Assembly (NCBI GenBank): GCA_033239125.1
Contig: BSWB01000003.1
Location: forward strand, 112,860,320 to 112,924,319
Direction: 5' to 3'
Length of the DNA: 64,000 nucleotides
Source of the DNA: Fagopyrum homotropicum
Taxonomy: Eukaryota; Streptophyta; Magnoliopsida; Caryophyllales; Polygonaceae
Shown here one piece after another: positions 22,440 through 33,448 of this stretch (within the stretch, counting starts at the first letter, position 1; every line of letters begins with the position of its first letter). The translations under genes were made by a program, and so were the position numbers. The notes under the pieces were generated by a model. The model was not told the origin of the DNA, did no database searches, and worked only from the letters and a program-made list of their open reading frames with translations.

Positions 22440-23690
22440 GATCTCGAGTTAGGCTCTTTGCTAGAGAGTTTTTTTTTATCCCTGCACATGTTCAATATCA
22501 AAGGAATATTGATTAAGTGTGAGTTGCCAACGCATGAGCCTCCCTTGCACTTTCATGTTACTCAAATTATTTCGAACGAAGCCTAATATTCCTTTGCAAT
22601 CAATTCTGATAGTGAAATGTTTTTGGATCAAGAAAAATTATAAATTTATCTATCCCTTTTAGGATAGCAAGTATTTCTTTCTCCATAATAGTGTAATTAC
22701 ATTCGGCCTTATTAAAACTTCCACTATTATACATGCAAAGCTTATTATCTTTTTTTTTATTTTTAAGATAGCTCCCTAATGGTAGTTGCTTGCATCAGTT
22801 TCCAGTACTACATCATCCACATTTGGTAAAGTAAAGATTGGTAACTTCATGCAACATTTTTTAAGATCTTGAACTATCTGAGTATCGAGATTGATCCAAG
22901 TCCAAGTTTGTTCCTTTTTTTAGCTTAACTTGTAAATGCTTTCTAAGCTTAGCTAAATTCTTAATAAAATCTGAAGCATATGTGAGACATCCTAAAAACC
23001 TTTCTAGTTGCTTTCTATCTTCTATTTTATTTGGAAATTTTTCTATCTTTTCTAGGACATGTTCTTGCAATACTATTTCTCCAACTTTTATTTTTAATCC
23101 AAGAAACTCTATTTCTTGTTCTCCATAGATACACTTCTTTTGTCCTAAAATGATGCCATATTTTATGCATTCTTGTGTTATAACTTTAAGATCATGCATA
23201 TGTTGTTCTAGTGTTTGAAAAGATTAAGATATCATCAATGTAAACTAGACACCAATGTTTCAAGTTTTCAAATATCTTATCCATTCTTCTTTGAAATATC
23301 TGAGGTGCATTTTTTAATCCAAATGGCATAACTAACCCTTCATAATGTCTCTGAGGTGCACTAAAAGTTGTTAATGGAATACTATCTTTATCCATCTTAA
23401 CTTGCCAATATCCACTTTTGCAGTCCATTTTAGAGAACCAAGTGGCTCATTGAATTCTATTAAATAAGACTGTTTTATTAGGGATATGATAACCATCAAA
23501 GACATTATTATCGTTTAGCTTTTTTATAATTAATCACCATTCTAGCTTTACCTCTTTTTTCTTCAGCATCATTTCTAACCATAAATGCAGGACTAGAATG
23601 AGGACTCTTACTTTCTTTAATTAAATTCTTTTTATGTAACTCATCTATTTGTTCTTTGAATTCTTGATGGTCTTTATAAGTGTAAATCAT
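22440..23690 (-). pseudogene. Pararetroviral reverse transcriptase and RNase H
   Basis: RT is split over 23690-23508, 23428-23192 and 23199-22861. It shows SGYWQVKMD, MPFGLKNAP and the catalytic YIDD at about 23250. RNase H continues to about 22440 with LETDASN near 22795 and a Glu-containing helix (TIMEKEILAI, near 22685). Frameshifts at about 23195 and 23480 and stops in RNase H make it non-functional. Confidence 0.88.
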
Positions 23691-23910
23691 CTACTTAACT
23701 CTAATGACCAATTTAGGTTCTTTTAACTCTATTGTAGCAAATGATTTTTTCATTATCCCAAAAATTTTAAAGGGTTTTCAGAATATAACTCTTTGCACAA
23801 CTCTTTTTGTTGATCTATTATTTGTTCCTTTCGAGTTACTTCATTTATAGCAAGTGCAAATTCTTTTTGAGTAGGAACAATATATTCTCACCACGCTTAC
23901 TACGCGTGAA

Positions 23911-24489
23911 TTAGTAAGTTTGATGAGTGTAGGCTTCTTTCATCTTTTTTACCAAAGCTTTTTCCCCATTTATAGTGAATATCATTTCACCTAGACTTTG
24001 AGTGCATGGAGAATATAATCTTTGGAAATTATTTCCTATTATCATGTCATGTGATGTTTGCTCGGTAGCCCAAAGTATAGGAATCATGCATGGATAACCT
24101 CCTATCAAGATGGGTAAATCCTGAATAATTTCGGAATGTGTCATGATGCTATTATCAGCTATCCTAAACTGAATTGGTTTAGATGCAGTTTTCCACATGA
24201 ATGTAGGGGAAGAAAAAATCTTTCCAAAGCAAACTGAACAACCACTATCAACAAATGCACTTAGATCATATATATTAAAACCTTCGATGCATATGGTGAT
24301 AGGAATGTAAATGTTATTTGGATTAATAATCCTTAAGCATACTTCTATTTGCAAATTAAGTTCTTCATTATCTTCAAACACAGGTTGACTAATTGTTTTG
24401 GTTTTATGCCCTATTAATTTTTTAGAACTTAACGCTTCTCCTTGTGTTTGTGATGTACTTATTAGATTGCTAGGTCCTAGAATTTCCAA
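23911..24489 (-). pseudogene. Pararetroviral aspartic protease region
   Basis: A 192-codon frame with the active-site triad as FVDSGCS (about 24250) and, later, the ILIGG and MIIGNNF segments expected in the second half of a retropepsin fold. It precedes RT as in the family polyprotein. Inferred role: processing of the polyprotein. Confidence 0.8.
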
Positions 24490-24599
24490 ATGTGGTCTAT
24501 AGCTAGATCCAATGTTTCCTAGATCTATATTATGTCTAGCGGGTTCCCTAATATTTTTCCAAGTTATTGGCCTCTAATTTTCTGTTTAGGGTTGCTAAT

Positions 24600-25270
24600 A
24601 GGCTAGTAATTTCATCATCTACCTTAAAGGAAGTTTCCTCTAGGATTTCTAGTTGGAAGACTTACTTAATTTTGTTGAGTCAAGTTGAAATGAGGATTAT
24701 CCCTATAACTTTGACTCCTGGAAAGACTTCTATTTATTGGAGGTGGATGATAATTCGTGTGAATTCTCCCTTCTTCATCAACGGTTAAAACTCTTCCTCG
24801 GTTGGGACTAGAAGGATTTTCGAAGGCATTGATCCACATTGTCTTTAAACTTATTTGGTCTGGCTTTACTTTGACTGGTACAACTTTTTGTCATGGTCCA
24901 ACTATTTCATATTTATTAGCTTCTACCATTTGAGTTCTAGCAGGTCGATTGGTAGTACTTTCTAGTTTATAAACGACCTTCCATTTCAATTGTAAAGGAC
25001 AAGTCCCTTTGTACATACTAATTCCTTCAGTTAGAAATTTTAATGCTTGGAATTTATGCGCAAACTGATCTTCTAAACTTACATAATAATTTGGTCTACA
25101 CACCCATGATATTGGCCCTTGACTTAGATTGCATATTACTCCACTAATCGTTTGATAACTAATTTTTTTGTGCCTAATGTCATAGACAAAGTTAATGCAA
25201 TGCACATTCTTACCAAAATCTTGTAATGGAGTGATGATGACCTGAATTGCACAAACATAAATGTACTTGT
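24600..25270 (-). pseudogene. Movement-protein-like segment (30K superfamily-like)
   Basis: A 25205-24891 frame, extended upstream in phase to about 25270, has alternating hydrophobic beta-strand pattern, a conserved-looking LTEGISMYKGTC block and a C-terminal tail rich in Pro and Ser (to about 24680). The pattern fits a cell-to-cell movement protein of plant pararetroviruses, but identification is by eye and sequence similarity is weak. Confidence 0.5.
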
Positions 25271-25399
25271 ATTTTTTTTTGTCTTTATTGTGTTTTTGTA
25301 ATATCTCATATTACAAATTTTAAGAGTATTTCATTTTCTTTTCCATTCGATTAATTTTTTTTATCTTTATCATCTCTGTTTCCAATAAACTCATATTCT

Positions 25400-26014
25400 A
25401 AGGTTTTGCAGAATTGCCTAAGCATGACATTTGATGGTTCTATGACCCTTAAGGTTTCCTTAATTTCTTCATCGATTTAGTCATACCAATCTACCACAAT
25501 TCCATACAATCTATGTTCGATATAATTTAGAAAATTTACAAATCTCCATTCAGTGTTCATGTTTAAGACACTCATCATATTTTTTTTCCAAAAGTCTAGC
25601 ACATCTTCTCGGTTTCTTACTCCATCTAGATTAAGCTTATAAGTTATATCCGGTTTCACTTATGGGTTCAAGCAAAAGTTCTCTTTTGTTAGATCTATGG
25701 TTTGGCATAACCCTAACTCCGAATTTAGCTGTTTTCTCTTAAAAAAATTTTGGGTTTAGATTAACTCTTTGTTGACTCGTTGACCTTTGTTCATAATCTC
25801 GATAACAAGATCTAGTGGCCTTGTTGACTTCTTATTCTGGAACTATTTCTTCTTCCACTTCATTAACATCTACAACTCTTTTTCCCATCTTTTTATCTAG
25901 TTTTCGTTTAACTTCACTTAAGGGAATAGTTTCTAGGTCTTTAAGTTTGATTAATCTCATTTGTTGATACATTTCTTCTTCATCAGTGTAGTAACCAGAT
26001 TCGTCACTACTCAA
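25400..26014 (-). pseudogene. Capsid/gag-like segment of the pararetrovirus
   Basis: 26014-25832 is an acidic N-terminal piece (SSDESGYYTDEEEMYQQM). 25659-25477 has FWKKNMMSV..FLNYIEHRLYGIVVDWYD, reminiscent of gag or capsid helices in retroelements, and continues with stops to about 25400. No CCHC knuckle was found. If it is the capsid, it lies upstream of the movement-protein-like segment, the reverse of the usual order. Confidence 0.45.
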
Positions 26015-26510
26015 AAAAACTCATTTCTTTGTCAGACATATCAAGTGTCTCCTTGATTTTGTAACTTTTCTTCTAGTTCTTCTTTCGTTTCGGGTTTTTA
26101 GTTAAACTTGGTACCAAAAACTTCTTTTGGAGATTTTCGTTTTAATAAGGATACTTATAAGAAAAATCGACTGAATTTTTTGTTGGAGGGTTTAAGAAAG
26201 GTGTTGCACCAACATGTCTAATTTCGTTGGTAATTTAAAGAACAAATTTTTTGTTTCCTTCTCTCATAGATAATAAAGTAGCAGATATTTCTTCCCTATA
26301 TTTTGTAAGGGTTGTTCGCAACTTAATTAAACTTACTTTTAAAATCCGCAATATCGTCGATTATGGTATATAAAATAGCTTCGTGATGACCTTGTCCTGC
26401 GTTTAAATGTTTTACAGGTGGGGATAGTTTATGTGGTCAATTTTCGGAAACCTCTAGCTTTACTTAATTTTTAATTTTTTGATTTTTTTTAAATTTACTT
26501 AAGCACTTGA

Positions 26511-26520
26511 CTTGATACCA
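26511..26520 (-). other. Possible tRNA-Met primer site of the pararetrovirus
   Basis: Minus-strand TGGTATCAAG shares its first eight bases with the initiator-Met primer sequence. It lies about 500 bases upstream of the first coding piece, where caulimovirids place their minus-strand DNA primer site. Confidence 0.45.
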
Positions 26521-26639
26521 AATGACAAGATCACACAAAAATTACAAAATACAACTTAAAGTTTTAAATAAGGATATAAATACAGCTTTATTATAAACTA
26601 CATACCCTAAATATAAATTCTAGAAATTTGTGGGTAAAA

Positions 26640-26983
26640 AGAAAAAAGTAAAAAAAAATAAAGTAATAGTTTTAATGTGACCGACGTAAATAAGATAGGG
26701 TTTGTATCAGCTTAGGGATAGATCGATCTTTTTAATCTTTCTATCAGGTTAGGGTTAGATCGATTTGTTCCCTTCTCCCGACTCTCTCGCCTTTCTCCCA
26801 CTCTCAAGAAATCTCTCCGTCTCAATCCTATTCTCAAATCTCGACTCTCACCTTCGCTTTCCTTTGCAAAGCTCAATTCTCACTCTCAATCTCGACTTCG
26901 AAGTCGTCACACAATCTCAATCGCAATACGCCCAAGAGTTCTTGTAGATTTGCTTCTTCGTTCGGCCCGCAACTGTTGCAAAG
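26640..26983 (+). promoter_or_regulatory. CWC15: CWC15 promoter and 5'UTR first exon
   Basis: Upstream of the gene lies a direct repeat of the phrase TTAGGG[AT]TAGATCGAT (about 26713 and 26749). The second copy contains AGGGTTAG, a telo-box-like motif common in plant housekeeping promoters. A pyrimidine-rich stretch (TTCTCCCGACTCTCTCGCC, from about 26771) resembles a Y-patch or start region. The exon ends with CAAAG|GTATGT at 26983. No clear TATA box. The pararetroviral remnant ends only about 120-200 bases upstream, in divergent orientation. Confidence 0.55.
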
Positions 26984-27943
26984 GTATGTTGGCCAGCTTC
27001 CTCGTTCTTGTAGACTTGTAATCTTTTTAATCCCTTCTTAATCAATTATGTACAGACAGAGTATATCAGTAGACTTGATTTTAACCTTTAGAATGTTTTG
27101 ATAACAAATTGGACCCGGAAACCGTGAATAAGAGGGGAAATCCTTTGTTGCTCTGAATCAACGACTGTCGGAGTGGCAAAGATGTCAATATGTAGCAAAA
27201 CTTTATGCCTCTTCATTCCTCTAGTCACTACTTTATTTGTTGTATGTTGCGTATACTTAGTAACCTAATTCTCACCTCGTGCATCCTAAGGTTAGTGAAG
27301 GCTCTCAAGTTCAAATGAAAATTTGATGTTCATCAATTATAGTTCCCCTCTTATATTGTCTTCACTGGAGGCAACACAAACCTAACAGTCTTGTGTTAAG
27401 AAAGTTCCAACTTACTAGTAATCAGTTCTGCAATAATTTAGCATCAGAAACCACGTTCAGTCTCAAGTTTTATCCTTGCTTTCAGTCACAGTCCCCACGG
27501 CATCACTGACCAAAGCCATAGGCCAGTTCGCCAATAATACCGAACTCTTTAGCTTCTTCGGGATCATAAAATTATCCCTATCAATGCTCTTCTCCACTAC
27601 TTCAAGCGGCTGCCCTGTATGCTTTAAATGCAACCAATTCAAAGAATCCCAAATTCTAACTATTTGTTTAGTTAGAATAGTCAGGTCTTTTGCTTGCCCA
27701 CTATATCCTTTAGATGGCTGGTGGATCATGACTGATGCATTTGGTAGGCATTTCCTTTCGCCCTTAGAGCCTGCTGCCACAAGAATGATGATGAACACAT
27801 GAACCAAACACTGACCTAAAGCACTGTCATCATTATCTTGATCATATTTCTATGTTATCCTGCATATATATATATTTCTGAGTTCAACGATGTTTATTAA
27901 TTCATGTTATTGACATGTTAAAATATGCATGGTGGAATTGTAG
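26984..27943 (+). other. CWC15: 5'UTR intron of CWC15
   Basis: Predicted intron with donor AAAG|GTATGT and acceptor TTGTAG|GTC, 960 bases, ending 21 bases before the start codon. Long leader introns often raise expression of plant housekeeping genes. It carries an antisense ClpP fragment at 27463-27807. Inferred from splice signals only. Confidence 0.6.
27463..27807 (-). pseudogene. Fragment of nuclear ClpP protease subunit (CLPP2-like), antisense inside the CWC15 leader intron
   Basis: A 114-codon frame matches the C-terminal half of an organellar ATP-dependent Clp protease proteolytic subunit: AAGSKGERKCLPNASVMIHQ (with the catalytic-His context MIHQP), GYSGQAKDLTI and HTGQPLEVVEK. The last part, DNFMIPKKLKS..MALVSDAVG, is diverged. 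No intron interrupts the fragment, suggesting a retrocopy or an exon capture. The region with the catalytic Ser is missing (the N-terminal half is absent), so no active protease can be made. It resembles the mitochondrial CLPP2 type more than plastid-encoded ClpP. Confidence 0.85.
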
Positions 27944-27964
27944 GTCTGGTAATCGTAAGAAGAT

Positions 27965-29636
27965 ATGACTACTGCGGCTAGACCTACTTGGGCCCCAGCT
28001 AAAGGTGGAGATGAGCAAGGTGGTACAAGGATATTTGGCCCTTCCCAAAAGTATTCTTCAAGAGATCTTGCTGCCCATACCACTCTAAAGCCCAGGCAAG
28101 AATCTATGACTTTGCATCTGTGTCTCGGTGCCAATTTGTGATATATAGAGATGTTTCTTTACACAAAATATCCTGAGAAAAGATTTGTTATTGGTGCTAT
28201 CCCCCTTGGTGAACTATTTAGTATTAATCTTTTTCTGCATATATTAATCAGATGATATTTTTTTATCTTGGGGTTGTTTATATGGATTATTGAATGTCAT
28301 TAGTTTGAATTTGGGTAGTGAAATAGTTTGTTATATGTAGTAATGCTAATGCTATATATATATATATATATTATAGATATTATATTACAAATTGTGTACA
28401 AGGTTCTGAATGATTGACTTCAATTTCATATGGTCGCTTATAAATGTACACTTTTGAGTATTATAATCTGATTTGCGGTGCTTTGAATTAGTCAAAGAAG
28501 TTTCTTATTACCCATTCATTCTTGCTTAGTATTTTTTTATTGCTTCAGGCGGGATGGACAGGACACCCAGGATGAAGTACAAAAGAGGAACCTACGCGAG
28601 GAGCTGGAAGATCGTGAGCGGAGGCATTTTTCTTCAAAAGACAAGTCCTTTAGTGGTAAAAGAAGTTTTGATGACACATTTCCGTTATAATCTTTTAATG
28701 TCTTTTTAGAGTTGTATTGATGTATATCTTTTTGGCAGAGGATAGAGATCGTAGAAGAGGTGCCCATCTGCTTCTCGAAGGTAAGTGCTTCTGGATAAGT
28801 TAATTATGGAAATCCATGCTTTTTGTCCTTCTTCCAGTTGTTTATTGATAGGTTTGTATGCAGGTTCAAAGAAGGATGCTGAAGACCGTTTTGTTCCACG
28901 GAATGTAGATGCGGATGATTCTGATGTGGAAGCTAAAAGTGATGAAGATAGGTTGGTTTAGCATGCATATGCCTTGTGACAATAATCACTTGTTTGCTGT
29001 CAAAAAATGATTTAGGTCTAAAATGAATTTATTTATGCAAGTGTTCTGTCTTACTCTTGGTAAATGTTTAGTTGCTTGTTTCTGGACCTCTTATGTAAGC
29101 TTGTTCTAATAACTTCTATATTGGTTGCTGGTGTAGTGATGAGGATGACGAGGATGATGACACTGAAGCTCTATTAGCTGAACTTGAACGAATAAAGAAG
29201 GAAAGGGCTGAAGAAAAGATGCGCCAGGTAGGATGGTCATCCTAAGTCATTGTTAAGCAATAGCTTGTTCTAGTTCTATTCATAGCATTGTTTAGCTTAA
29301 ATTACGGTACTTGGGTTTGCAGGAACGCCAACAACAGGAAGAAAATCTAAAAGTGAAGGAGGCCGAACTCATGAGAGGAAATCCATTACTCAATTTCAGC
29401 AACCCCACAAATTTTAGTGTGAAAAGAAGGTTAGATTTAAGGGCAATAATAGTCCCACCATATCTGAAACATATGCATGTTCTAATCGTTTCTCATTTGA
29501 ATGTGGTTTCAGGTGGGATGATGATGTTGTTTTCAAGAATCAGGCGCGGGGAGAGAACAAGGCACCGAAACGCTTCATCAACGACACCGTTCGTAATGAC
29601 TTCCACCGCAAGTTCTTGCAGAAGTACATGAAGTAG
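27965..29636 (+). CDS. CWC15: CWC15: spliceosome-associated protein (Cwf15/Cwc15 family), seven coding exons
   Basis: Exons: 27965-28095, 28549-28655, 28739-28780, 28864-28951, 29137-29227, 29323-29429 and 29513-29636. They join to 690 bases, 229 residues plus stop, close to the size of plant CWC15. The N-terminus has the family hallmark ARPTWAPAKGG and FGPSQKYSSRDL. The middle has a Glu/Arg-rich helix (residues 44-80) and an acidic Asp/Glu run (about 110-135), then a coiled-coil-like stretch (about 140-175). The C-terminus has KRRWDDDVVFKNQARGE, KRFINDT and DFHRKFLQKYMK. The protein belongs to the Prp19/CDC5-associated part of the activated spliceosome in the nucleus. All junctions keep frame. 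The first coding intron (28096-28548) has a GC donor (CCCAG|GCAAGA); the others are GT-AG. No damage seen, so the gene is probably functional. Confidence 0.96.
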
Positions 29637-30200
29637 TTGTGCTCTTGTTCCACAACTTCATTATAGTATTTGGTTTCGTCCTTTGCGTTTGTCTATTGAC
29701 ATATATGGGCTTATGATGTTCATGTATCTGTTGTAAAAGGCTTGGACCTCAACTTAAATTACTATGGCTTCATTTGAACGACTTAACGGGGCAAGCGTCT
29801 TCTCTACATGGCCTGCTTTTTCTTTTCTTTTTTGTCCTTTTTTTTTTCTTTTTTATTTATATCACAATTAGGGTTTCAAGAGATGGATTTAATCAGAAAA
29901 TTTGATAGGGAGTAGGGACGGTGAAATGAGTTATTGATTCAAGAAATTAATTCCTTTTCAGTTTCATAAATGGGCAACAATTTTGTTAATTTCTTGTTTA
30001 CGCGTACCTTTCCTCAGCTCTGCGAGCATTTCTTCATCCGACAAGGATGTTCAACACACCGTATGCGTTGTCAAAATATCGTCATAACATTTTGTGTATA
30101 TATTGTCAAAATATCCGATGAGGAGGTTCAACACCGTATACATTGTCCAAATATTATCATAACATTTTGTGTATATGTTGTCAAAATAGCGTCATAACAT
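29637..30200 (+). other. CWC15 3' end and AT-rich flank with short direct repeats
   Basis: The 3'UTR probably ends near 29.75-29.85 kb, but no clear AATAAA signal is visible. From 30040 to 30200 the phrases CACCGTATGCGTTGTCAAAA, ATCATAACATTTTGTGTATA and TTGTCAAAATA recur two to three times. This may be the end of the neighbouring Mutator-like element. Confidence 0.45.
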
Positions 30201-30259
30201 CGTTATGTATATATTTGAGACATCTTATGTATATATTTTAGGGTTTACAAAATGTTGTG

Positions 30260-30660
30260 AACATGTCAATCACTGTGTTATATAATGACACCAACAGGAT
30301 GTCAATGGTGTGTTATGCGGTGTCATGGTAACACCTTATTGTCGGTGGTGCTGGTGCATAAGTACATTGGTCTGGAGAAGTTGTCACCAACAAGCAAGAG
30401 ATATTACCTAGGTATTTTGTGGTGACACTAAAAATAAAATGCAACTTAGTTATTTTGTGGTGACATCAATAATGAAAATGTGACTTGATTAATGCGGTAA
30501 AACCATCACGATATCACCAAGATGTTACTTGGTATAGTGGAGACTTTTTTTTGTGGATGACATGTTAAAGTTATCAAAAAGAAAGAAAAGTCACTGGGTA
30601 TTTTGTTGGTGGCACCGTTTTGTTTGTCACCAATATTTCAGTGACACCTTGTTGATTAGA
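30260..30660. repeat. GGTGACA/GTGTCA-rich subterminal-like repeat region
   Basis: Short motifs TGACACCAA, GGTGTCATGG, TTTTGTGGTGACA and GTTGTCACCAA recur in both orientations, as in the terminal regions of plant DNA transposons. It lies directly upstream of the Mutator-like transposase, so it is probably part of that element's end. Confidence 0.4.
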
Positions 30661-30992
30661 AACTTACAACTTTTTTTTAATTAAATATATTGTGTTCCTA
30701 TGATAATATTTTTTAAATTTTATTTTGAGGGATTTTAATACAATACAATCGATTTACAAATCACCAACCTTAGAACTGACGCGCAAATGCATTATGGAAC
30801 TGCGTCGGTTACGCATTGCGGATGCGCACCAGGTGCTGATTTTGTCTTTCAAAAATAGTTTATTGTGTCACGGTAAAAAATTTAAAATATGACCGTTGTT
30901 ATTCAAACGTTATGTATGTTTGGTTATATATATTGAGAGTCAAAGAAGAAGTGGATCAACCTCATAAACCCTCCAAAAAATCGGTACCAGAA

Positions 30993-32594
30993 ATGACAAC
31001 ACAAGACGATTTCCGTTCGATGATAGAAAATGTAGTCAGCTAGACGGATTTCTTTCACATTTTTAGGTAAAAATACTTTAACTTATCGTAAGTTGATAAT
31101 TATGCTGAAAAAATCTCTTATTCAATGTATTTCAATTAGGGTCTACCAAGTTATCCGTGTGATGAAGGTACCGACTATTATGCTATGTTTGAACTTTGCG
31201 ATTTTTTCTATGACCAAGAGACAATGGTTAATTGGGCTCGTTTCATGGGAGGAACGATGAATATGGTGTTAGCCACATGTAGGTCATGGAAAAATGTTAG
31301 GGATTCGTTACGTTTTGGCTGACATGCGAACGTTTTGGAAGCCCTCTGAAGAAGAAAGACGTTGATCCTGATACCAAGTCATCATCTAGCCAAGCATAAA
31401 AATAAATAAAAGACGGGTGTTTATTTGAGTTTGAGGGGATACAAGAAGTTCATAAATGGATGTGTCATTTTATTTGTGGAGTGCAACCATACACTTACTG
31501 AATAATTAAAGGGACATACATATGTTGGCCGATTGATGTCCACACAATATCGGAAGGTGGTACGTGAATTTGGGTCGGGTTTCAAGCCGAGGAATATTTT
31601 AAAGTCTTTACAATTGGATGACCCCAACAACGTCACCACCATAAGTTTAATATACAATGTTAGATTGAAGATTAGGATGCAACAAGTTGAAGGACGAGGT
31701 CCACTCCAACCAGCACTCCACACACTAGAGTAACGCCGTTATGATATGAATGTGAGGAGATGTCCGCTTTTTTGATGAATTTTCAGATTTTTTTCATCAT
31801 GCATCTAGATTTCAAGCATCTCCTCAACTTATTTCCTTACGTCATGATAATGGACACGACATACAAGACGAACGAGTTAGTTTTAATATCCATTCTTTCT
31901 CGAGTTTTATATATTACAAGAACTTTTTTTTTTAAGTCCAATGAAAACTAGAGTCTTGATTGTGTGCCCTCTATTGGTACAAGATGCCGTTGTTAGAGAT
32001 AGTTGGAATCATTAGCACGAGGTTGACATCCGTAATAACATTTGATTTCATGTCTAAGGAAAACTCGAATCACTACGGGTGAGCATTAGAGAGACTCCGA
32101 CATGTGTGCGGAAATGGTACACGAAGGGAAATTGTGACGGATAGAGAGCTTGGACTATAAGTGCACTAGGTGTCGTCTTTCTGGATGTAAAGCACATGAT
32201 TTGCACATTTCACATAAAGTGCAACATTCAACCTATATCTTGGGCAGCGATACGATCAAAGCAAACACAAGCGGTTTTTTCATCACACTACAATGCCTTG
32301 TTTGAATCCAAATCTTTTAAGAGTTACGAGAGGCGTTTGATAGAGATGAAAGTTAATTGGAAAAGCTATCCGAGTTTGATGGAGTATTTGGAGGCGACAT
32401 GACTAATCACATACAAAAAGGAAATTGTTCGAGCATGGTGCGACTTGCATCACCATTTTGGCACGAGGACAACAAACGCGTAAGAACTCAATCCTACCTT
32501 GCTTATAAGTTTTTATTTTAAATTGATAATAGTATATTGATTCGATAATGATTCTTAGGTGTGAGTAACACACTCGTTGTTGAAGAGTACATTG
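30993..32594 (+). pseudogene. Mutator-like transposase, first part
   Basis: Broken plus-strand coding sequence. The N-terminal piece (MTTQDDFRSM, then GLPSYPCDEGTDYYAMFELC) is followed by a DNA-binding-like region and the transposase core: LLNLFPYVMIMDTTYKTNE (31811-31880) with the catalytic-type Asp, then MPLLEIVGI, FDFMSKE and IVTDREL at 31980-32150. 32340-32470 carries the downstream WKSYPSLMEYLEAT..AWCDLHHHFGTRTTN block. Stops and frameshifts are numerous. The gene is cut at 32594 by TE-C and resumes at 44170. Confidence 0.85.
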
Positions 32595-33433
32595 TGATGC
32601 GGGATCATCCTTATTATCTCTTACTATTCATTTGCTTACATTGATATCTACTGTGGAAGACCCTACAAGAGTGAAGATGATCAAGGAGCCAAACAATGTG
32701 GCTAAATCGAGATTTAAGCAAGCCAATCAAAATCTCGACCCTGAGAACCAAATCTCACCCGAGATTCCAGTCGAGATTTGCTTATGTCGAGATCCACGAG
32801 ATCTACTCAAGATCTTATTAGCTGTTAGATATTTTATTTTTTTAATACCTTTAAATGCTCTAAACATTCTAAAGGTGTATTTTTGGTTTTGATCCTACCT
32901 TTTAATATTATCTTTATTTTTATCTTTTTAGAGAAATCTCTCCTATAAATCGTCATAGAGGACGAGATTCATAGGTAGATTTGATTGATTATTATTTTCA
33001 CAATATTACGAGATAATCGATGCTTCGTTTATGAAGTTTGTGTTTTATTCATTTCAATTCAATCAGAAAGAGAGCATTTAATTGAATAGTTGTGAGTCAT
33101 TGCTAGGTTGTCTTATTTAGAAGGCTCGTATAAGGTTGAAGAAGGAAGGGTTAAGGTAATTTTTTATTGAGGGTTTTGATCCATTTGATCAAGGTTCTTT
33201 GCAAATCGAACATTAAGTCCTATCTTCCTATATTTTCCATACTTTCATTCCATTATTCATCTTCTTATTTTTCAATTACCATCCCAGCAAACTCACGTTC
33301 TTTGTGTTCGAGTTCCACAAATCTCGGCCTCACCATACAAATCTCGCCCGATATTTCCACCGAGATTTGCTTATGTCGTCGCTTTCGTGGACTTCAATCT
33401 AGATCGAAAAATTGCGGCATCGAACCCGCATCA
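32595..33433 (+). repeat. 5' LTR of TE-C
   Basis: 839 bp with ends TGATGCGGG and CCCGCATCA. A likely promoter/leader region is at 32935-33010. It contains copies of the AATCTCGCCCGAGATTT-type motif (32756-32800 and 33345-33380). The 3' LTR differs by many substitutions and an extra stretch of roughly 65-70 bases, so the insertion is not recent. Confidence 0.88.
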
Positions 33434-33436
33434 AAG

Positions 33437-33448
33437 TGGTAATAGAGC
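33437..33448 (+). other. Primer binding site of TE-C
   Basis: TGGTAATAGAGC, three bases after the 5' LTR, differs by one base from the usual initiator-Met primer site. Confidence 0.7.

Larger units (their letters stand above)
21130..26525 (-). mobile_element. Degenerate endogenous pararetrovirus (Caulimoviridae-like)
   Basis: Minus-strand remnant of about 5.4 kb without LTRs. Reading from 26.5 kb downward: a tRNA-Met primer-like site, a Glu/Asp-rich N-terminal piece, a capsid-like segment, a movement-protein-like segment, protease, RT, RNase H and a further unassigned frame. RT has YIDDIL and an FGLKNAPQIFQRRMD block typical of plant pararetroviruses rather than Ty3/gypsy. Many stops and shifts are present, so it is an old, non-functional integrant. 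TE-B abuts it at 21130 and the CWC15 5' region at about 26.6 kb. I did not assign a genus. Confidence 0.85.

Noticed and set aside
29311..29631. A 106-codon frame within CWC15
   Set aside because: It reads through an intron and then out of frame; the spliced exons 6 and 7 explain the region.
30040..30200. Repeats considered as a satellite array
   Set aside because: Only two or three diverged copies; better explained as a DNA-transposon end.
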